In this document: piece after piece, positions 1 through 12,988 of the stretch | Position numbering within the stretch: the stretch's first letter is position 1 | Layout of the letters: each line of letters begins with the position of its first letter | Assembly (NCBI GenBank): GCA_963924555.1 | Contig: OZ004595.1 | Span: 2,666,001 to 2,730,000, forward strand | Direction: 5' to 3' | Source: Crambe crambe | Lineage: Eukaryota; Porifera; Demospongiae; Poecilosclerida; Crambeidae | Length of the DNA stretch: 64,000 nucleotides | Made by a program: the position numbers and the translations under genes | The notes under the pieces: model-generated | Seen by the model: the letters and a program-made list of their open reading frames with translations, nothing else | Databases searched by the model: none | Told to the model about the DNA's origin: nothing

Positions 1-603
1 AAAGAACTTCACTCGTGCATGAAATACGCTGTTACTCCATTACTAATTTCTGAATTGTCTCCAAATACTGAGAATGTTCCAGAATTATTGAGGGCATGAA
101 TTCACCTGAAACTTCATCTACATGTAAATGATCTAAGAACTCTATGCACGTAGCTTGAATTTCAACGAAGCATGATACATGATGCTCAATACCCAGTGGG
201 GATGTTCCTTTAATCATGAATCCTAGGCCAGGCTGTTATTGAGAACATGAACACTACTGGGGCCAGTAAAAAGTGTCCTGATTAGAGAGAGAGGTGTCCT
301 GATTAGAGAGAGAGAGGTGTCCTCAGTTTAGGGGACACTTAATATTGAATATAAACAGAGCATCCAGACCTGCTTATAATGTAAAACTTAATTGCCCACT
401 TGACCATTTAAATGAAGTTCTTGGATGAAGTTTTATTTCTGGGGTGAGTGAATTCACCTAATTATTACCTGAGGGCATCAACGTACATATAATCATTACC
501 CGAGGGCATCAACATACATAATTATTACCTGAGGGCATCAACATAATATATGGATTAATCATGTATGCATGTGCCATTGATAACAATATACATGTACACA
601 CAG
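1..603. other. Upstream intron/intergenic DNA with short tandem repeats
   Basis: No coding exon is recognisable here. It is probably an intron of the TBC1D9-like gene, since base 604 is preceded by a pyrimidine-poor but usable AG acceptor in phase 0. It holds a short duplication of GTGTCCTGATTAGAGAGAG (about 275-318) and three copies of a roughly 30-bp unit containing TACCTGAGGGCATCAACATA (about 461-547). Confidence 0.5.
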
Positions 604-3600
604 AAACCTACTCCTTTATCGGTGTCCGATCTGATCAAGCAATCCAACGAGACCTTTAGCATGATAACCAATCAAACGATCGAGGCCATGAGGAACGTGG
701 CCCTGCTGGAAGTCGGACAGAACCTGTTGGACTCAAGCAGACGTTCCATCCTCCGAGCGACCATGGAGGACACCAAGTTCACACGCAAGGAGCTGGAGGT
801 TCTCTACAAGTGGTTTGAGGTCAGTAGAATATAATATATCACAGAGAGAACCTCTAATCTTTAATCCGCAGTTCATGCAGGGTTCTCCCTAAAGGGTGTT
901 AGAGAGGTGCAGCACCACTCTGATGGGGCCCATTTTTCTTTCATGTGGTTAAAACATTAATAATAATATCAAAATCCTTTGATGCGGTATTCAAGCACCG
1001 CTCTGATCAGTTTCACTGGGGAGAACCCTGTTCGTGCCCTGTGTGATTCCTTAAGACCAGAGAAATAATTGCCATGTTTAGTATGGGTGGTTTTGCCGTC
1101 CACATTGAGTGAACTGAAGCCTGCTTGTGGCAATGTGAGTGGGATGCCTCAGGACTGGGTGAGTGGGTGACTGGGGTCAATCATCATAACATTTTTCATA
1201 AATTATTTTTCCCATGTGTGGTTGATGGTTAATTTTAATTGTCAGCATCATCTGGAGTGAGGTGATGTAGTAGCCCAGTTATTCTCTGCACATCTGGGGT
1301 CCAACTGTCACCTGTTCTTGTTATAATGATAAGTATTGTACTGCTTATTCAAATAACAGGCTGACAGCTGACACAGAATAATTTTTCTGACCAATACTAT
1401 ATCGTCCATTCAATTCTTGCCAAGTAGACGATAATAGCCCCATCGTTCATGGCAACCCTGGAATGAGGAGTTGATAGCTCATGGCTAATCCAGTTGATTA
1501 ATTGGTGGTAATAGCATGCATATATCTAGTTGAGGTATAGCCTCAGCCCCTTATGTATGATCTTAGTGCATCTGGAGCCCATGGTTCATTGTTAAATAAT
1601 AATGATAGCCCCGTGGTTCGTGGCAACCTATGTTTGATAGTGCATCCGGAGTTAGGAGTTGGCGATGTATACATACATACATACATACATACATACATAC
1701 ATACATACCTACATACATACATACATACATACATAGCCCATGACTAATCTCATTCACCAGATACCATACATATGCATATGTAGGTACAGTAATTGTTGAA
1801 TAATGAATACCCTGTGGTTAATGGCTACCGGTTGTGTCCACCTTTGCCAGCCATCCTGGGAAAGTTTGTGTGCTTATTTGCTTATTTCTTTGGGGGGAAA
1901 TGTTGTAATTGGCTTAATTTTCCCAGCCAGACACATTGGAGAATCTGCTGTCAGAAATTAGCTTTATTTGTTTGCCAACATGTGTTTTGTATCTGCAGGA
2001 AATTGCATTGTAACTGAATTAAAGTGTTTCTTCTCCATAATTGAAATCAAAGATCGACTGATAGCCAATTATTATTATTATATTTATGGAAACACAGGAA
2101 ATATGAGTTCTCCCCAGTCTTGCATCTAGCCCTTCACTGGGAAGAACCCTGTTTGAAATATAATTCACCAAACCACCCATTAGGCTGATACTTATTTACG
2201 GATTACCCTTACCTTAATTTGTGAAAAGTGAAAAGTAGTCACTGACTTGATGAATGCTTGTACAAAGACTTTTATTAATTTTGACCCAAGCTCTAAATAT
2301 AAAGAAGTCATTTCCTAGTCCAAAGACATTTATCTTTGATGCAATTGAGCCATTATCTGATTGCAGGAGGGCCACCGCCAAGCAATCTTTTGGGGAGGTG
2401 GGGCTCGTTTCCAACTCGCAAGCACTTCCAACACCAAACAAGAGCCGACCATTGACTCGGAGAGATTCACCATGATCTTCCGCTACTTGTCTCCATGGGG
2501 CTTTGGTGAGCACGCTCAGATAATCGCCAAGAGAGCATTCAGGGTAAGTCAAGCAACTGGCATGACTGTGTACGTGTGACAAGTTATCCTAGAGTTTATT
2601 TTCATTCGCTTGATCCCCGAATCCTTCATTACAACTACTATAACTTTCTCAATTCTTAACCGAATTTCATAAAAAAAATTTAAAAATTAAAAAAACCAGG
2701 TCATAGAATGGTTGCTCAGCTCTCTGCTGGTGTTTTCAATATGAAATTTGGGTCAAGAATTGAGAAAGTTAGAGCAGATATAGTGAATGATCAAGGGACG
2801 TAGCAAGCAGGACAACTGCTAAGTACTTTGCACTAGATACTTATACCAATCCTTCCACCACAAGTTGGTTTTTATTACTGTGGATTGCAGGTTGCTTGAC
2901 ACTATAGTACTTCAGCCAGCAAGGTCACATGGACCAATCAGATTCACGCTGACATCATTGCCTACAAATCTGATTGGTCCATGTGACCTCGGTGGCTGAA
3001 GTACTAGTGTCAAGCAACCTGCAATCCACAGTACATTCAGTGGTTTCCCTTCCAAGTTTGTACCAAGCAATGTAAGATGAAAGACCTGTGTAAGCTTGAG
3101 GCTGTTCCTGAATGGGATGTGTGGCTTTTCCTCAATAGGTGCAAGTTTTTATTGCAGTCAATTTGTTCTTTACATTAGAACTGCTTCTAGCCATGTTATG
3201 ATAAGGCTATGGTCAAGGCTATTGTGCTCAGCTACTCACTCTTTATAAGGAGCACTCTAAGTTTTATGTTTTGTTGGTTGTCAGGACATGGTTTGTTCTA
3301 TGGCTTATACAACTGCATGGATTGAATAGGACATAAAAGGATCAGGTTCTTAGGTCCTTGTGAGCCACTACCTATTTCTCATTCCTTGTGGACAACCATC
3401 CTGAAAACTACAGTAGTCCTTACAGTGCTTTGCAAGTTGGTTGGCAAATTTCACCTCTTGTAGCTTTCTCTATTGTATTTGCAGTAGTGCACAATAGTGA
3501 GCTACAATTTAGCTAGGACGTGAACTCTGCCAACCAACTTGCAAAGCACTGTAACTGTTTCAGGGATGAATTCAACATCTTGCTATTGAAATTGTAGTGG

Positions 3601-6600
3601 GATAAAACATTAAGGTGCTGTTTGTTTGTTTGCTTGTTTTGTATCTCAAGTGAGTTTGGGGATTTTCTGTCATCACATGATAACATCTGTTACAAATTTG
3701 ACCTTTGTAGGATTAATGGTACCATAATTAGATGATCTCATTATTGCATTGCTGGCTATTGGACTCACACCCATCTCCTCCACATTTATGTGAATGGTGT
3801 CCAACAGCTCTGCGTATATAGGAATCGATTATCATTAGGAAGTATTTGCAGTCCAAAACATTTATGCATACGACCCTACATGCATTTGATTAGTGATACC
3901 AAAGTACATAGCACGTGTGTATACACAGTCATGACCTCTGGTAGGGAGTGGAAGTTTAGAAAGGGTGACCAGATGTGACCCCATATATACATCCTCCTCC
4001 TCCTCCTCCTCCTCCTCCTCCTCCTCCTCACCTCATTATATCAATAATTATAGTTTATTCTCCTCTGTTGTAGCTGGTGGACACCACAGGAGGAGGACAG
4101 ATGAACTTCCATAACTTCTGTCTTCTATTTGGCATCATGAGTCGCTCCACACTCCAGGAGAGACTGAAACTCCTCTACCTCCTCCACCTCAACCAACTCA
4201 CCTCAGAAACAACTGCAATAATCGACTACAAGTCTCTACACGCTGGACAAGAGAGTGGTAAGTACGTAGCCTAGCACCAATGCCAGCCAGTTTCATCACT
4301 TTGCAATTGAAGCCTTAATCTAATTAAGTACAAGTACTCGCTGTCCCTTTTAGCTTCTACCTACATACACTGTAGGTTCCAAAGGTGATAAAATAGATCT
4401 CCAAAGTATGTGGAGTATATTGAGTTTACATACTTTGGAAATGAGGCAAACATTGTCACCATAAAGAATAGAACAAACAATATTGTAGAAGAGTAAACTG
4501 CTCAAAATGGTACAGTAAAAATTATCAAAATTGCATTCACTGGTATTCAACATGCAACTTGAGATTTTATACCACCAACTCCTTCACTATGTTTTTGGTA
4601 TAGATTTGGTGTTGGATGCTACTTCGGATGATGAGGAGGAGAAGGAATGTGGGGGAGAGAAGGAAGCCAGACACATTGGGTCCAATAGGGGTACTAGCAA
4701 AGGTCCACTCGAGTACATGCACCATTGTGAGTGTAGTAAAACCTTGGTGGGCTCATAATGAAAGAACACTGCTGATTCCACACTGTTTAAACAACCAATA
4801 AGAATGCTTATAAAATTCTGTTGCCTACAGTGTATGTTGCTTTCTTTAACTGTGAAGTCCTAGCTCTTCTATTAATACACACATATATACATGCCGCACC
4901 CATATCCGCACAGTCTTGAAAAGTTCATTTAACTGTCTTGTGTACGTGTATGTAGGCACTAAGAAGTTGTTCTCACCTCTGGATCCTGGCTTTCTTCCCC
5001 GTTCCATCAATCAGGTAATGAAAGCTTTATACATCTATATGCATGTGGTATGCTACATACATGTCCTATCTACATGCATGTGCAAGCTACATATGTGTTC
5101 CGTCTACATGCATGTGCATGCTACATACATGTCCTATCTACATGCATGTGCATGCTACATGTTCTATCTACATGCATGTACATGCTACATACATAGTCCA
5201 TCTACATGCATGTGCATGCTACATGTTCCATGTACATGTTACATGCCTGTACTTGCTCGGTTCCTGAGTTCATAGGGCAGAATGTATGGAGATTACCACT
5301 TCACTCTTTATTCACACATGTATGTGTGGATTCATAATAATTATGGGCTGGTTTATTATGTACCTGCTACATGTCCATGCTACATGTACATTCTGTATTA
5401 TGTACATGTAGCATACACATGTACATACTACACTGGTGGTCTCAGGTTGGGATTTGAATCAAAATCAGCCTGTCCATAAAGGTTGAACGAATAGTAATGA
5501 GGAGCTGAAGTAAGTACAAAAAAAAATACCGTACAGTGGGATAATTTCGGTGGGGATAAAATTCGGTAATTTCAGTAAACAGTCTATTTATTGAAAATTT
5601 TTCTATCAAATTCTCTAAATAAAGCCACCGCTTAGCCACATGTAGAGTTGTTCTTGTCGTTTGTACATCATTCAGCGTTAACTATGGCACCTTATCCAGT
5701 CGGCTGATAACTTACCTAACCTTTTAAAAATCACCACAATTGCAAAGAGGGCTATACCTGAAGAAATAGGCAGTATGGAAGCCAAGTGAAAATGGAGATT
5801 CAGCAGCTGTAGATATTGTTGCGCATGCGCTAAAATAGTCTTACGTACCGAATAAAAGACCACCGTAATTCTTCATCTGTATTGTCCTTCAGTGATTAAT
5901 GAAATATTTTATCTCCAAAAAAAACAAAAAAAAAACAAACCTGCTGTACATTATGCTGGTGTAATGTGCATACTTACCTAGTCACCTCCCCCTACTAATT
6001 ATGTACCTATGTAAACTAGGCTTTTTTCGTTGTTAAAGTATTTTCGGATGCATGTTACTATCTGAAAATATTACAACAATTGTGTGTTAATATAGCTAGC
6101 TAATTGCTACACATCCAAAATTAAATTAACATGAATATTGAGTATTGCACTTTTGAAATTTCCAGTTTATGCTACAGCATCTCTATGACATTATACATGT
6201 CACATGTGCATGCTGTAATAATATTACATTACATAATCATTCAGCCACTAACAGGCTGACGTACTTTTATTGTGTGGAGTGTGCTCACTGGCATAGGAAT
6301 GTGCTCGCTGGCCTGGGAGTGTGCTCACTGGCATAGGAATGTGCTCGTTGTCCTGGGAGTGTGCTCACTGGCATAGGAATGTGCTCGCTGGCCTGGGAGT
6401 GTGCTCACTGGGATAGGAGTGTGCTCACTATTACTAGCCTTACAATTGCTGGAACAAAGGGCTCTATCAATAGATTGGATTTCATAAGTGATAACATAAT
6501 TACTCAAAAAGCATTTAGGCAAAAAAGGTGTCTGTTCACTACAAGAGTAATTGGTTTTTTAGTGTTTTATTACTAACTGGAAGTTGCGGACTACCTAACT

Positions 6601-8217
6601 GGAGTGAGAAGAGAGCCTTATGGAAAAGTCAGGAACTGCTCCAAGTATTGATATCTTCATTCTATATAGAAGATTCTTGTTATACCATTAATCATTTAAT
6701 AGTATCCAAGCTACCGTTATCCCATAGCATTTGGTTTTTCCAAGCTAGTGTTTGAAATCCATGTCAATGCACAGTATCAAGGCCCACCATGTATAGTATA
6801 TCACCCTCTCTAAACCAATTCCCGTCTATTGTGGTAGGAACATGGTTGCAGACAGACCTGGTGACTTGACCACTTGCCTACCCCCACTGACCACCAGGTC
6901 AAGGCAGTATTCATAATCCCATAAATCACTGATTTTCCATTTTCTCATAAATGGTGTTACTGATCACCTTGATTGTGCCCATTAGGTGGCTGCTATGGAT
7001 AGAACCACCCCTCTGCCATATGGATGTCCATGGAGACTCCATAGTAACCAACCACTTGTTAGCACCTCTCATGCATGTATGGGTTATCCTCATTAATTGA
7101 GAATTAAAGTAGTTACTGAGAGCAGTAGTTGTGGTGCACTTGGTAGTATGAAGGCGTTGTTGCTTTCATGCCAACAAAGAGCTGCCAGTTATATTCTGAC
7201 GCGTGGGAGTAATCTTTTGAACAGACAAAAGTGTTCTTTTGTAGATTGAATTACTATAAGAGAGATGGACAGTCACATGCTAGATGAAGTTTTAGAAGTG
7301 TGTCTCAAAAAGAGTTTGAATAGATTCTGACACCTCATAACTCAGGGGTCTCCTCATAGATCACAATTTAATACTAGGGGTCATGGACTGAAAATAGGTT
7401 AACCACATGGAAGAAAATTTTAATTCGAGTAAAATTTAATAGCTAATTACATAAAAAGTGAAGAAAAAAAACTTTTTAAAAAAAAAAGTGTCTGCGGTAT
7501 TATCTATTCAGTATCTATAGTATTTCATTACACCGTACTGTATGGTGGAAAATTTTCCACAGATGGAAATTAATTCACTTCATTATTGATGGTTAATTAA
7601 TTCTTCCCTGGTTGTTTACCACATTATGTATTATCTCTATGCAGGCAGAGTATATCCAGCTGTGTAAAACCCTGTATTCTCTCTTACAAGACTCTCCTGA
7701 TGAAAAAGAACTCTTTGAAGCCATGGGTAAAGTAGCCAACTCCTTGCTCTCTATCGGAGAAGAAAATGTCCAGCGCGACTTTAGTACCTCACCTGATCCA
7801 GAAGGCCACAAGTCCAAAGCAACCGCAGATGGTTTTACAGAAAGACTATCACCCACTCCAAGCAGTCCCCTGGCCAGAAGTAATGAAGAAAGCGAAAGAC
7901 ATTCCATAGGACCGAGCTTACTTTCCACCTCAACTCCTTCAGACTCTTCAAACTCTCAAAAACTTCTCACGACAGATGAAGAAAGGCACTCAAGGATCTC
8001 TTCAGTGGCACGTGACAGTTTCGAACAAGCCATAGCAAATGCAGAAGAAGTGGAAGAAAGATGGCGACTTACATTCGAGGAGTTTGTAAGCACTCTCCAG
8101 AGGGAGCCTGTGCTCTGTCAGTTCTTTGCTGAGCAGAATAGCATCGATTTGTCTGGTACTAATGTTGACCCTGTTCTTAATCCATATACCAGAACTATCA
8201 TGGCTACATCTCCATAG
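604..8217 (+). CDS. TBC1D9-like: TBC1D8/TBC1D9-family Rab GTPase-activating protein, C-terminal exons (5' part outside window)
   Basis: Family members are GRAM- and TBC-domain Rab GAPs acting in membrane traffic. Only the part after the TBC domain is visible, about 443 residues. Exons read by eye: 604-819, 2367-2543, 4074-4257, 4604-4726, 4956-5014 and 7645-8217 (stop TAG); all have AG/GT borders and matching phases (0,0,1,1,0), and the summed length is a multiple of three. Exons 2-3 carry the EF-hand-like region conserved in TBC1D9 (FRYLSPWGFGEHAQ, then LVDTTGGGQMNFHNFC). The acidic exon 4 (DDEEE) is linker. The last exon starts with AEYIQLCKTLYSLL, matching the family's conserved C-terminal block, then a Ser/Pro-rich stretch, then WRLTFEEFVSTLQREPVL, the family's C-terminal motif. 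The EF-hand loop is poor in acidic residues, so calcium binding is doubtful. The GRAM and TBC domains must lie upstream of base 1. Confidence 0.9.
878..1030. repeat. Foldback MITE in TBC1D9-like intron
   Basis: The ends are inverted: CAGGGTTCTCCC at the left and GGGAGAACCCTG at the right, about 153 bp apart. A related end occurs near 2110-2155 in the same intron. It has no coding capacity. The rest of intron 820-2366 holds a (CATA)n run and no recognisable exon. Confidence 0.5.
1666..1736. repeat. (CATA)n microsatellite
   Basis: Eighteen or so CATA units with one CCTA interruption. Open frames here (MYVCMYVC or HTYIHTYI repeats) are products of the microsatellite, not genes. Confidence 0.9.
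2876..3033. mobile_element. TA-flanked foldback MITE (Tc1/mariner-like)
   Basis: A nearly perfect inverted repeat: about 65-70 bp starting CTGTGGATTGCAGG at the left is mirrored at the right end, with a loop of some 20 bp. Both ends are flanked by TA, as expected of Tc1/mariner-type insertion. No ORF. It sits in intron 2544-4073 of the TBC1D9-like gene. Confidence 0.65.
3421..3553. mobile_element. Second TA-flanked MITE, CAGTGCTTTGCAAG termini
   Basis: Terminal inverted repeats of about 25 bp (CAGTGCTTTGCAAGTTGGTT and its complement) enclose about 80 bp of unpaired sequence, with TA at each border. The TIR begins CAGT, typical of Tc1/mariner relatives. A different family from the element at 2876 but in the same intron. 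Confidence 0.6.
3991..4029. repeat. (CTC)n microsatellite next to a splice acceptor
   Basis: Pure CTC/CCT triplet run about 45 bp upstream of the acceptor at 4072-4073. It may act as part of a long polypyrimidine tract for the next exon. Confidence 0.85.
5037..5260. repeat. CATG-rich tandem repeat
   Basis: Degenerate tandem copies of a roughly 27-55 bp unit based on CTACATGCATGTGCATGCTA. It lies at the start of intron 5015-7644. Frames through it encode Cys/His/Met repeats in more than one phase, the mark of a tandem repeat rather than a gene. Confidence 0.8.
6278..6432. repeat. 40-bp minisatellite
   Basis: About four direct copies of a 40-bp unit of the form GTGTGCTCACTGGCATAGGA followed by a near-copy containing GCTCGCTGGCCTGGGA. 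It lies within the last intron (5015-7644) of the TBC1D9-like gene; nothing else in that intron is recognisable as coding. Confidence 0.8.
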
Positions 8218-9115
8218 TAATTATAAAGCTTTTGTTGTTGTTATTGTTTTGTTTTCTTGATGTCCAACAGGTGTTCATTACACTCTTTTATAGTTCTAAT
8301 TCCATAAATGGCTACCTTTTAATTACTGTTTCATCTAATTGCCACCTAAGTTAAGAAATGGCCACATTGGTATCTGTTAATAGCTGAAGCCATGAAACAG
8401 ACCCACTTCTGAAGAATTATTCTTTTGTGGGGTTAAATTGACACCTGCAGTCTTTGTGACTGCATGCTGTGGAATAATTATACTGTAAATCTGGAAATTT
8501 TAATTTAATTTCTGTCACTACACCATGGATGCAATGGAAATTCACTACACGAAACTTAATCACCATGTACAAACTAGTATAAAAGCATACAAATAAGCAA
8601 TTATTATCGCTTACATTTTATGCTCATAAAATGCTTGCACGAAATTAATGATGCACTCTATTAACGAGACCTTTTTTTTTTACTGCACATAATAGTTGAG
8701 TTATATGTAGCCATCATGTTATGAGTGAATTTGAAACAAGAAAAAAGTGCTTTTGCTATAATGATTAGGCCAATGTGATTAAATTCATTATTTCCTGTCT
8801 ACCCCCTGCATGCGCCTACTGGTTTATTATTCAACATGCATTTGAAAGGTTTCTACAGCAATTAATCTTGTCAGTTGTATCTAAGTGCTTCATGGTGAAT
8901 ATTACACCTGTAGCTGCTCCAACAGCAAAATTTAGTTGGAGTCAATAAACTATAGCTTGCTTGCTTGCCGTCAAATATTGCATATCACCCCAAAATAGCC
9001 TCCCTTCCTCATCCATATTGAGCAAGTGAAGGACAGGAAACAAGGTATTGAGTTACATATTGGCTTGAGCATCAATTATAACTAAAATATTTCTGGCAAG
9101 CCTCAAAACCCCAAA
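8218..9115. other. Intergenic: TBC1D9-like 3' UTR and spacer
   Basis: AT-rich, no convincing ORF. It should hold the 3' UTR of the upstream gene and distal promoter sequence of the first Eph/Ig gene. Some segments (about 8480-8560) resemble dispersed repeats seen near 12265-12320. Confidence 0.5.
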
Positions 9116-9118
9116 ATA

Positions 9119-9215
9119 CTAATGACATCATACCCATGAGAATTGTATAAAAGGAGCTGATAGCCAATAGCATGCTGTATCTAATAGAGCAGCTGCTGTT
9201 TTAGTAGAGTGAAGC
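9119..9215 (+). promoter_or_regulatory. Core promoter of Eph/Ig gene 1
   Basis: A TATA box (TATAAAAG at 9146-9153) lies 70 bp before the ATG, with AATGACATCAT (CRE/AP-1-like) about 25 bp upstream of it. The block is conserved almost base for base upstream of the tandem paralogue (14006-14013), where flanking DNA differs more. That supports both promoter function and recent duplication. Confidence 0.65.
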
Positions 9216-10722
9216 ATGAATACTGTAACACAAAGTGCACTGATCTTCCTACTGGTGGAAGTTGTGTGTGTGATAGCTCTGCTTCCTCCTAATCCACAAT
9301 GTCAATATAACAACCGGGATGCTCCAAATGATTTCAATCGACGATGTCGGGCTGGCGACAATAGACTGAACCACATTTTCCCTGACAATTGGAAAGTTTT
9401 GGTGGACACTTACAACTACCAACAGCTCTTCAGACCAGGCAGCTCACGTTCAGTTTGGGAGTCAGAAGATTTTGATGGGGATGGAAATACGGTAATTATT
9501 CTTAATGACAAGCTACACTGCATTATTGTTATTCCCTTACAGTGGAACCAAGTTATTGGAGGAGTCTGCCGCTGGAGTCTTTACACGTGCTCTTATCCAG
9601 CACCACAGGACAACTGGCTCTTTTCTCAGCGTATTGGCTACCATGGAGCCAAGGAAGTATTTTTCGATGTAAATTATAGATTTGACAACTGCAGAGATGA
9701 TCCTGAATGCAGTGACGATTTTGTTACTCTGTATCGTTGGGACACTAATGCAAGGGCCAACAAAGCAATGCTAAAAGATAAAAGTAACTACAAACCTTTC
9801 TTTGGTAATGAGACGTCTTCGAAGCTGCAGCAACCTCCTCCTCCAGCTTCAATAGTGGAGGAGCTGCATAGCTGGATTCGACCACCTGAATGTGCCTTCT
9901 ATCTTGGTCTCAAAGACAGTGGTACGTGTGGTTCAGTGACAAGAATTATCATCTACTACACAGTATGCCATGGAAGGAAAGAAGGATTGGTAGTCTATCC
10001 TGAATTTGCAACTCCACCAAGAGATGGACCAGATGAAGTCTTTTATGCATGTTGTGTTGCAAATGCTCACAACATTACTAGTCTTGCAGTGAATGGTTTC
10101 AGCGAGAACAGCACTTGCAGTGATCAGGCTATAGGTGGTGCCAAATGTGAGTGTGATGCTGGCTACGAGATTTCTCGGGATCGGCAATCATGCATAGGTG
10201 AGCCATGCAACTTAAAGTCGAGTAGGGCCCATGCTAAGGGTTCACAAACCTGTTGTCTAAAAATTGCCTTTTCTACTTCTTGAATAACAATTTATTTTCA
10301 ATAATTATTAACCTTTTTTTGCTACCCCTCCAGCCTGTCGCAGAGGGTTCTATCGTGCAGAGGGATCGAGTAGCAAATGCCAGCGGTGTCCTCTGAACTC
10401 TGTCTCAAATAAAATAGCATCTCCCCAATGTGAATGCTTAAGCGGCTTCTTTAGAGCTCCAGGAGAAGGACCAAATATCCCATGCACAGGTATGCACAAT
10501 CTAGTTATCAGTAGCTTGCTGGTGAGTCACTATAAAGGCTGAATATTCTTTGATCATTGAATGAAATATCAGTGATCAAGGTTCAAACTTATTGTATTGG
10601 CTATAGACTAGAGTTGGCTCACTCTGACAGTAATGTTATCATTAATTAGTTGAGTACAAAGTAGCATAATTGAGTCATGTAGGGAGATAATTAGTTATTG
10701 ACTGTTTTATTTTACTTATCGC

Positions 10723-10763
<41 letters not shown>

Positions 10764-12958
10764 CCTGTGATGGAATAGAATTTGGTGGTCTGGTGGTCAG
10801 GTGCGAACTTAAGTGTAAAGGTTACATTCTGATCATTATACTTCATAAGTATTATTTCATAGTTCGTACTTTGATTTCGCAAAAAATTTTCTCTATTATT
10901 ATTCTAATCAGCAACAATAATATAATTTGATGGCATTGTTTTATTTTATATTGCAGAGCCACCAACTGCTCCCATAAATTTTAGAATCAGCGAGCAAACA
11001 GATTCAACTCTCACTCTCTCTTGGCTACGTCCATCAAAAACTGGACGACAAGATTATCACTACCGGCTTTGTTATTCCATTTTAACAACTACAATAGAAA
11101 AATATTGCTCCCCTGATATTATAAGTCCAACTTCACGTCGAATGTTTTACACTATCGAAGGCTTACAGTCAGATACCATGTACGATATACAGTTATCATC
11201 TCACAATGGGGTCAGTAATCAAGACTTGAAGAACAATGACCGTAGAACTGTTGCTACAAGAGGAGGCACAACTGAGGGAGGTCAGTCTTCCTATGATAAT
11301 TATGCACAATCATTGTGTTCTAATTATCTGAAAGTATAAAATTCCATAGCTCCAATTCATTCCAATACTCCAAATGAATATTCTCCCCTCAATTTTCTAT
11401 CTGTACTATTGTAGTTCCTGATCATCCAATCTTAAAGCGACTTTGCACAGTGGTGATTTGGAAGCATCCCCCCAATCCCAAAGGCAAGATTATGGGATGT
11501 GAACTGTGCTTTGGGAGAGCTGAAGGAGGCCCTGAGTGCTCTAACTACTCTGCTACTGATAACTTTCAGTTAACCAGAGACGATCAAAGGGAAAAGAATG
11601 TCAATGTTGAGGTATGCATACAAATGCCATAAATATGATCATGGAATTGATGTATGTATTGTACAAACTCTTCAATTCCTGACCCAAATTTCAGAGATAA
11701 TTTTTTTTTTTTACTCCCACTCTCTGCTGATGGAATTTGGTCAAAAATTGGTTATTGGCTACAATCATACCATAGTAACCATAGTAACTGTTGCTAGTTT
11801 GTGGGATATTATGAATTTTTATTGTCATTCCCCCAAGAGAGAATTTCCTGTAGTAAAGTGTGCAGTTCTAGCTAGAGAGAAAAAAAAAAGCTAGAGAAAC
11901 TCAGAGGAAGTTCAGCTGACTGGGGTATAGTGTGCATCACCCACTATTTGATCCGTCTGCTGATTTATTACATTCAATATTCATGATTTTGAAAAATATT
12001 GAAGATGAAAAGAATGGGTTTGATGCTAAACTAACGCAAACTATTATACTTTAATTTTTGCAAAAAAAATTGTTATGCAATTGGCTTTTGTTGCTCCCTT
12101 TCAGATACGATGCTGGAACTCGGCTGCAAGTAGTAACTCCACAGAGCTCTTACCAATTGGTATGCAATGACGTCAGCAGAGAGTATAGTTTTTGAAGTGC
12201 CATAATTATAGAAGAAAATTTTGTAGGGCAAAAATTGAAGTGTGAACCTCTCTATGTATTATTTTCACGACCACTAAATCCACAAAAAAATTCACTCCAC
12301 GAAATTTTTAATTTCCTGGTATAGATTTGAGCAGTTGTAGCTAAGCAAACAGTCAGGAGAAGTAACATAATAATTTGAGTATCCATCCTCATATACGATG
12401 TGTGTGTACTATTAGGTTGTGACAATTTTGTTGCACGCTGTCCACCTTCTCCAACTACTCATCGTCCAACTACCTCTCGAGCAACTACCTCCCCTCCAAC
12501 CACACCCCGTCCGGTGGCTACACGTCAGATAACTATCCCCCGTGCATCTACATCCCCTCCACCCACTAACCCTCCACCCACTACCCCTCCACCCACTAAC
12601 CCTCCATCTACAAACGCATGTCCCACTTACAACTCAGATTTTGTACTTAATGGAGTGGGTTACAGTAATGGTGATAATATCTCCATCAGTGCTATTGGAA
12701 GTGAAGAGTCAGCATTAATTTGCACAACTGAAAATGAAAACTGCTGCACTGGTCTTAATCGTGCAGGACAATTCCAGTACCCCGATGGGACAGAGGTGCC
12801 AATTAGAAGTAGAAGACGGGGATTCTACCGGAATAGGGGTTGCAAAATGATTCGTCTCCATCGTAGAGAAGGAGTGACAGGTCCCACTGGGGCTTATCGC
12901 TGTATGATTCCCGGAAATGATGGGACCATGGTTACTAAGACTATCAATGTTGTAGCAG
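9216..12958 (+). CDS. Secreted Eph-receptor-like ectodomain protein with one Ig-like domain (copy 1); 3' end unresolved
   Basis: About 735 residues visible. Exons: 9216-9491, 9543-10197, 10334-10489, 10957-11280, 11415-11611, 12105-12159, 12416-12958; phases 0,1,1,1,0,1 agree with both paralogues. Order: signal peptide (MNTVTQSALIFLLVEVVCVI), ephrin-binding domain (QDNWLFSQRIGYHGAKEVFF; FYLGLKDSGTCGSVTR), Cys-rich repeat (ACRRGFYRAEG ... CPLNS), two FN3 domains, a Thr/Pro-rich linker, and one Ig-like domain (SALICTTENENCC ... FYRNRGCK ... YRCMIPG). In Eph receptors this ectodomain binds ephrins, but no transmembrane segment or kinase is seen. The Ig exon ends in a good donor (GCAG|GTAAGT, phase 1) and no downstream exon is obvious. 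Without splicing there it would end after about 27 further residues at 13038. Role as a soluble recognition or decoy molecule is inference. Confidence 0.82.
9492..9542 (+). other. 51-nt intron without stop, in frame (copy 1)
   Basis: Bounded by ACG|GTAATT and TTACAG|TGG. It is a multiple of three and has no stop, so retention would insert VIILNDKLHCIIVIPLQ into the ephrin-binding domain. The minus-strand paralogue has a 377-nt intron at the same codon position, which shows this stretch is an intron. The tandem copy has the same 51-nt intron at 14352-14402. Confidence 0.75.
10725..10761. repeat. (GT)n microsatellite
   Basis: Pure GT run within intron 10490-10956 of Eph/Ig gene 1. Confidence 0.9.
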
Positions 12959-12988
12959 GTAAGTGGGGATGGGGTGGATATGGGTCCA

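Noticed and set aside
1543-1757. Small proteins of MYVC or HTYI repeats
   Set aside because: Translations of a CATA microsatellite on both strands.
4916-5275. A Cys/His/Met-rich 119-residue protein
   Set aside because: Only its 5' part is a real exon (4956-5014); the rest is tandem CATG-rich repeat in an intron.
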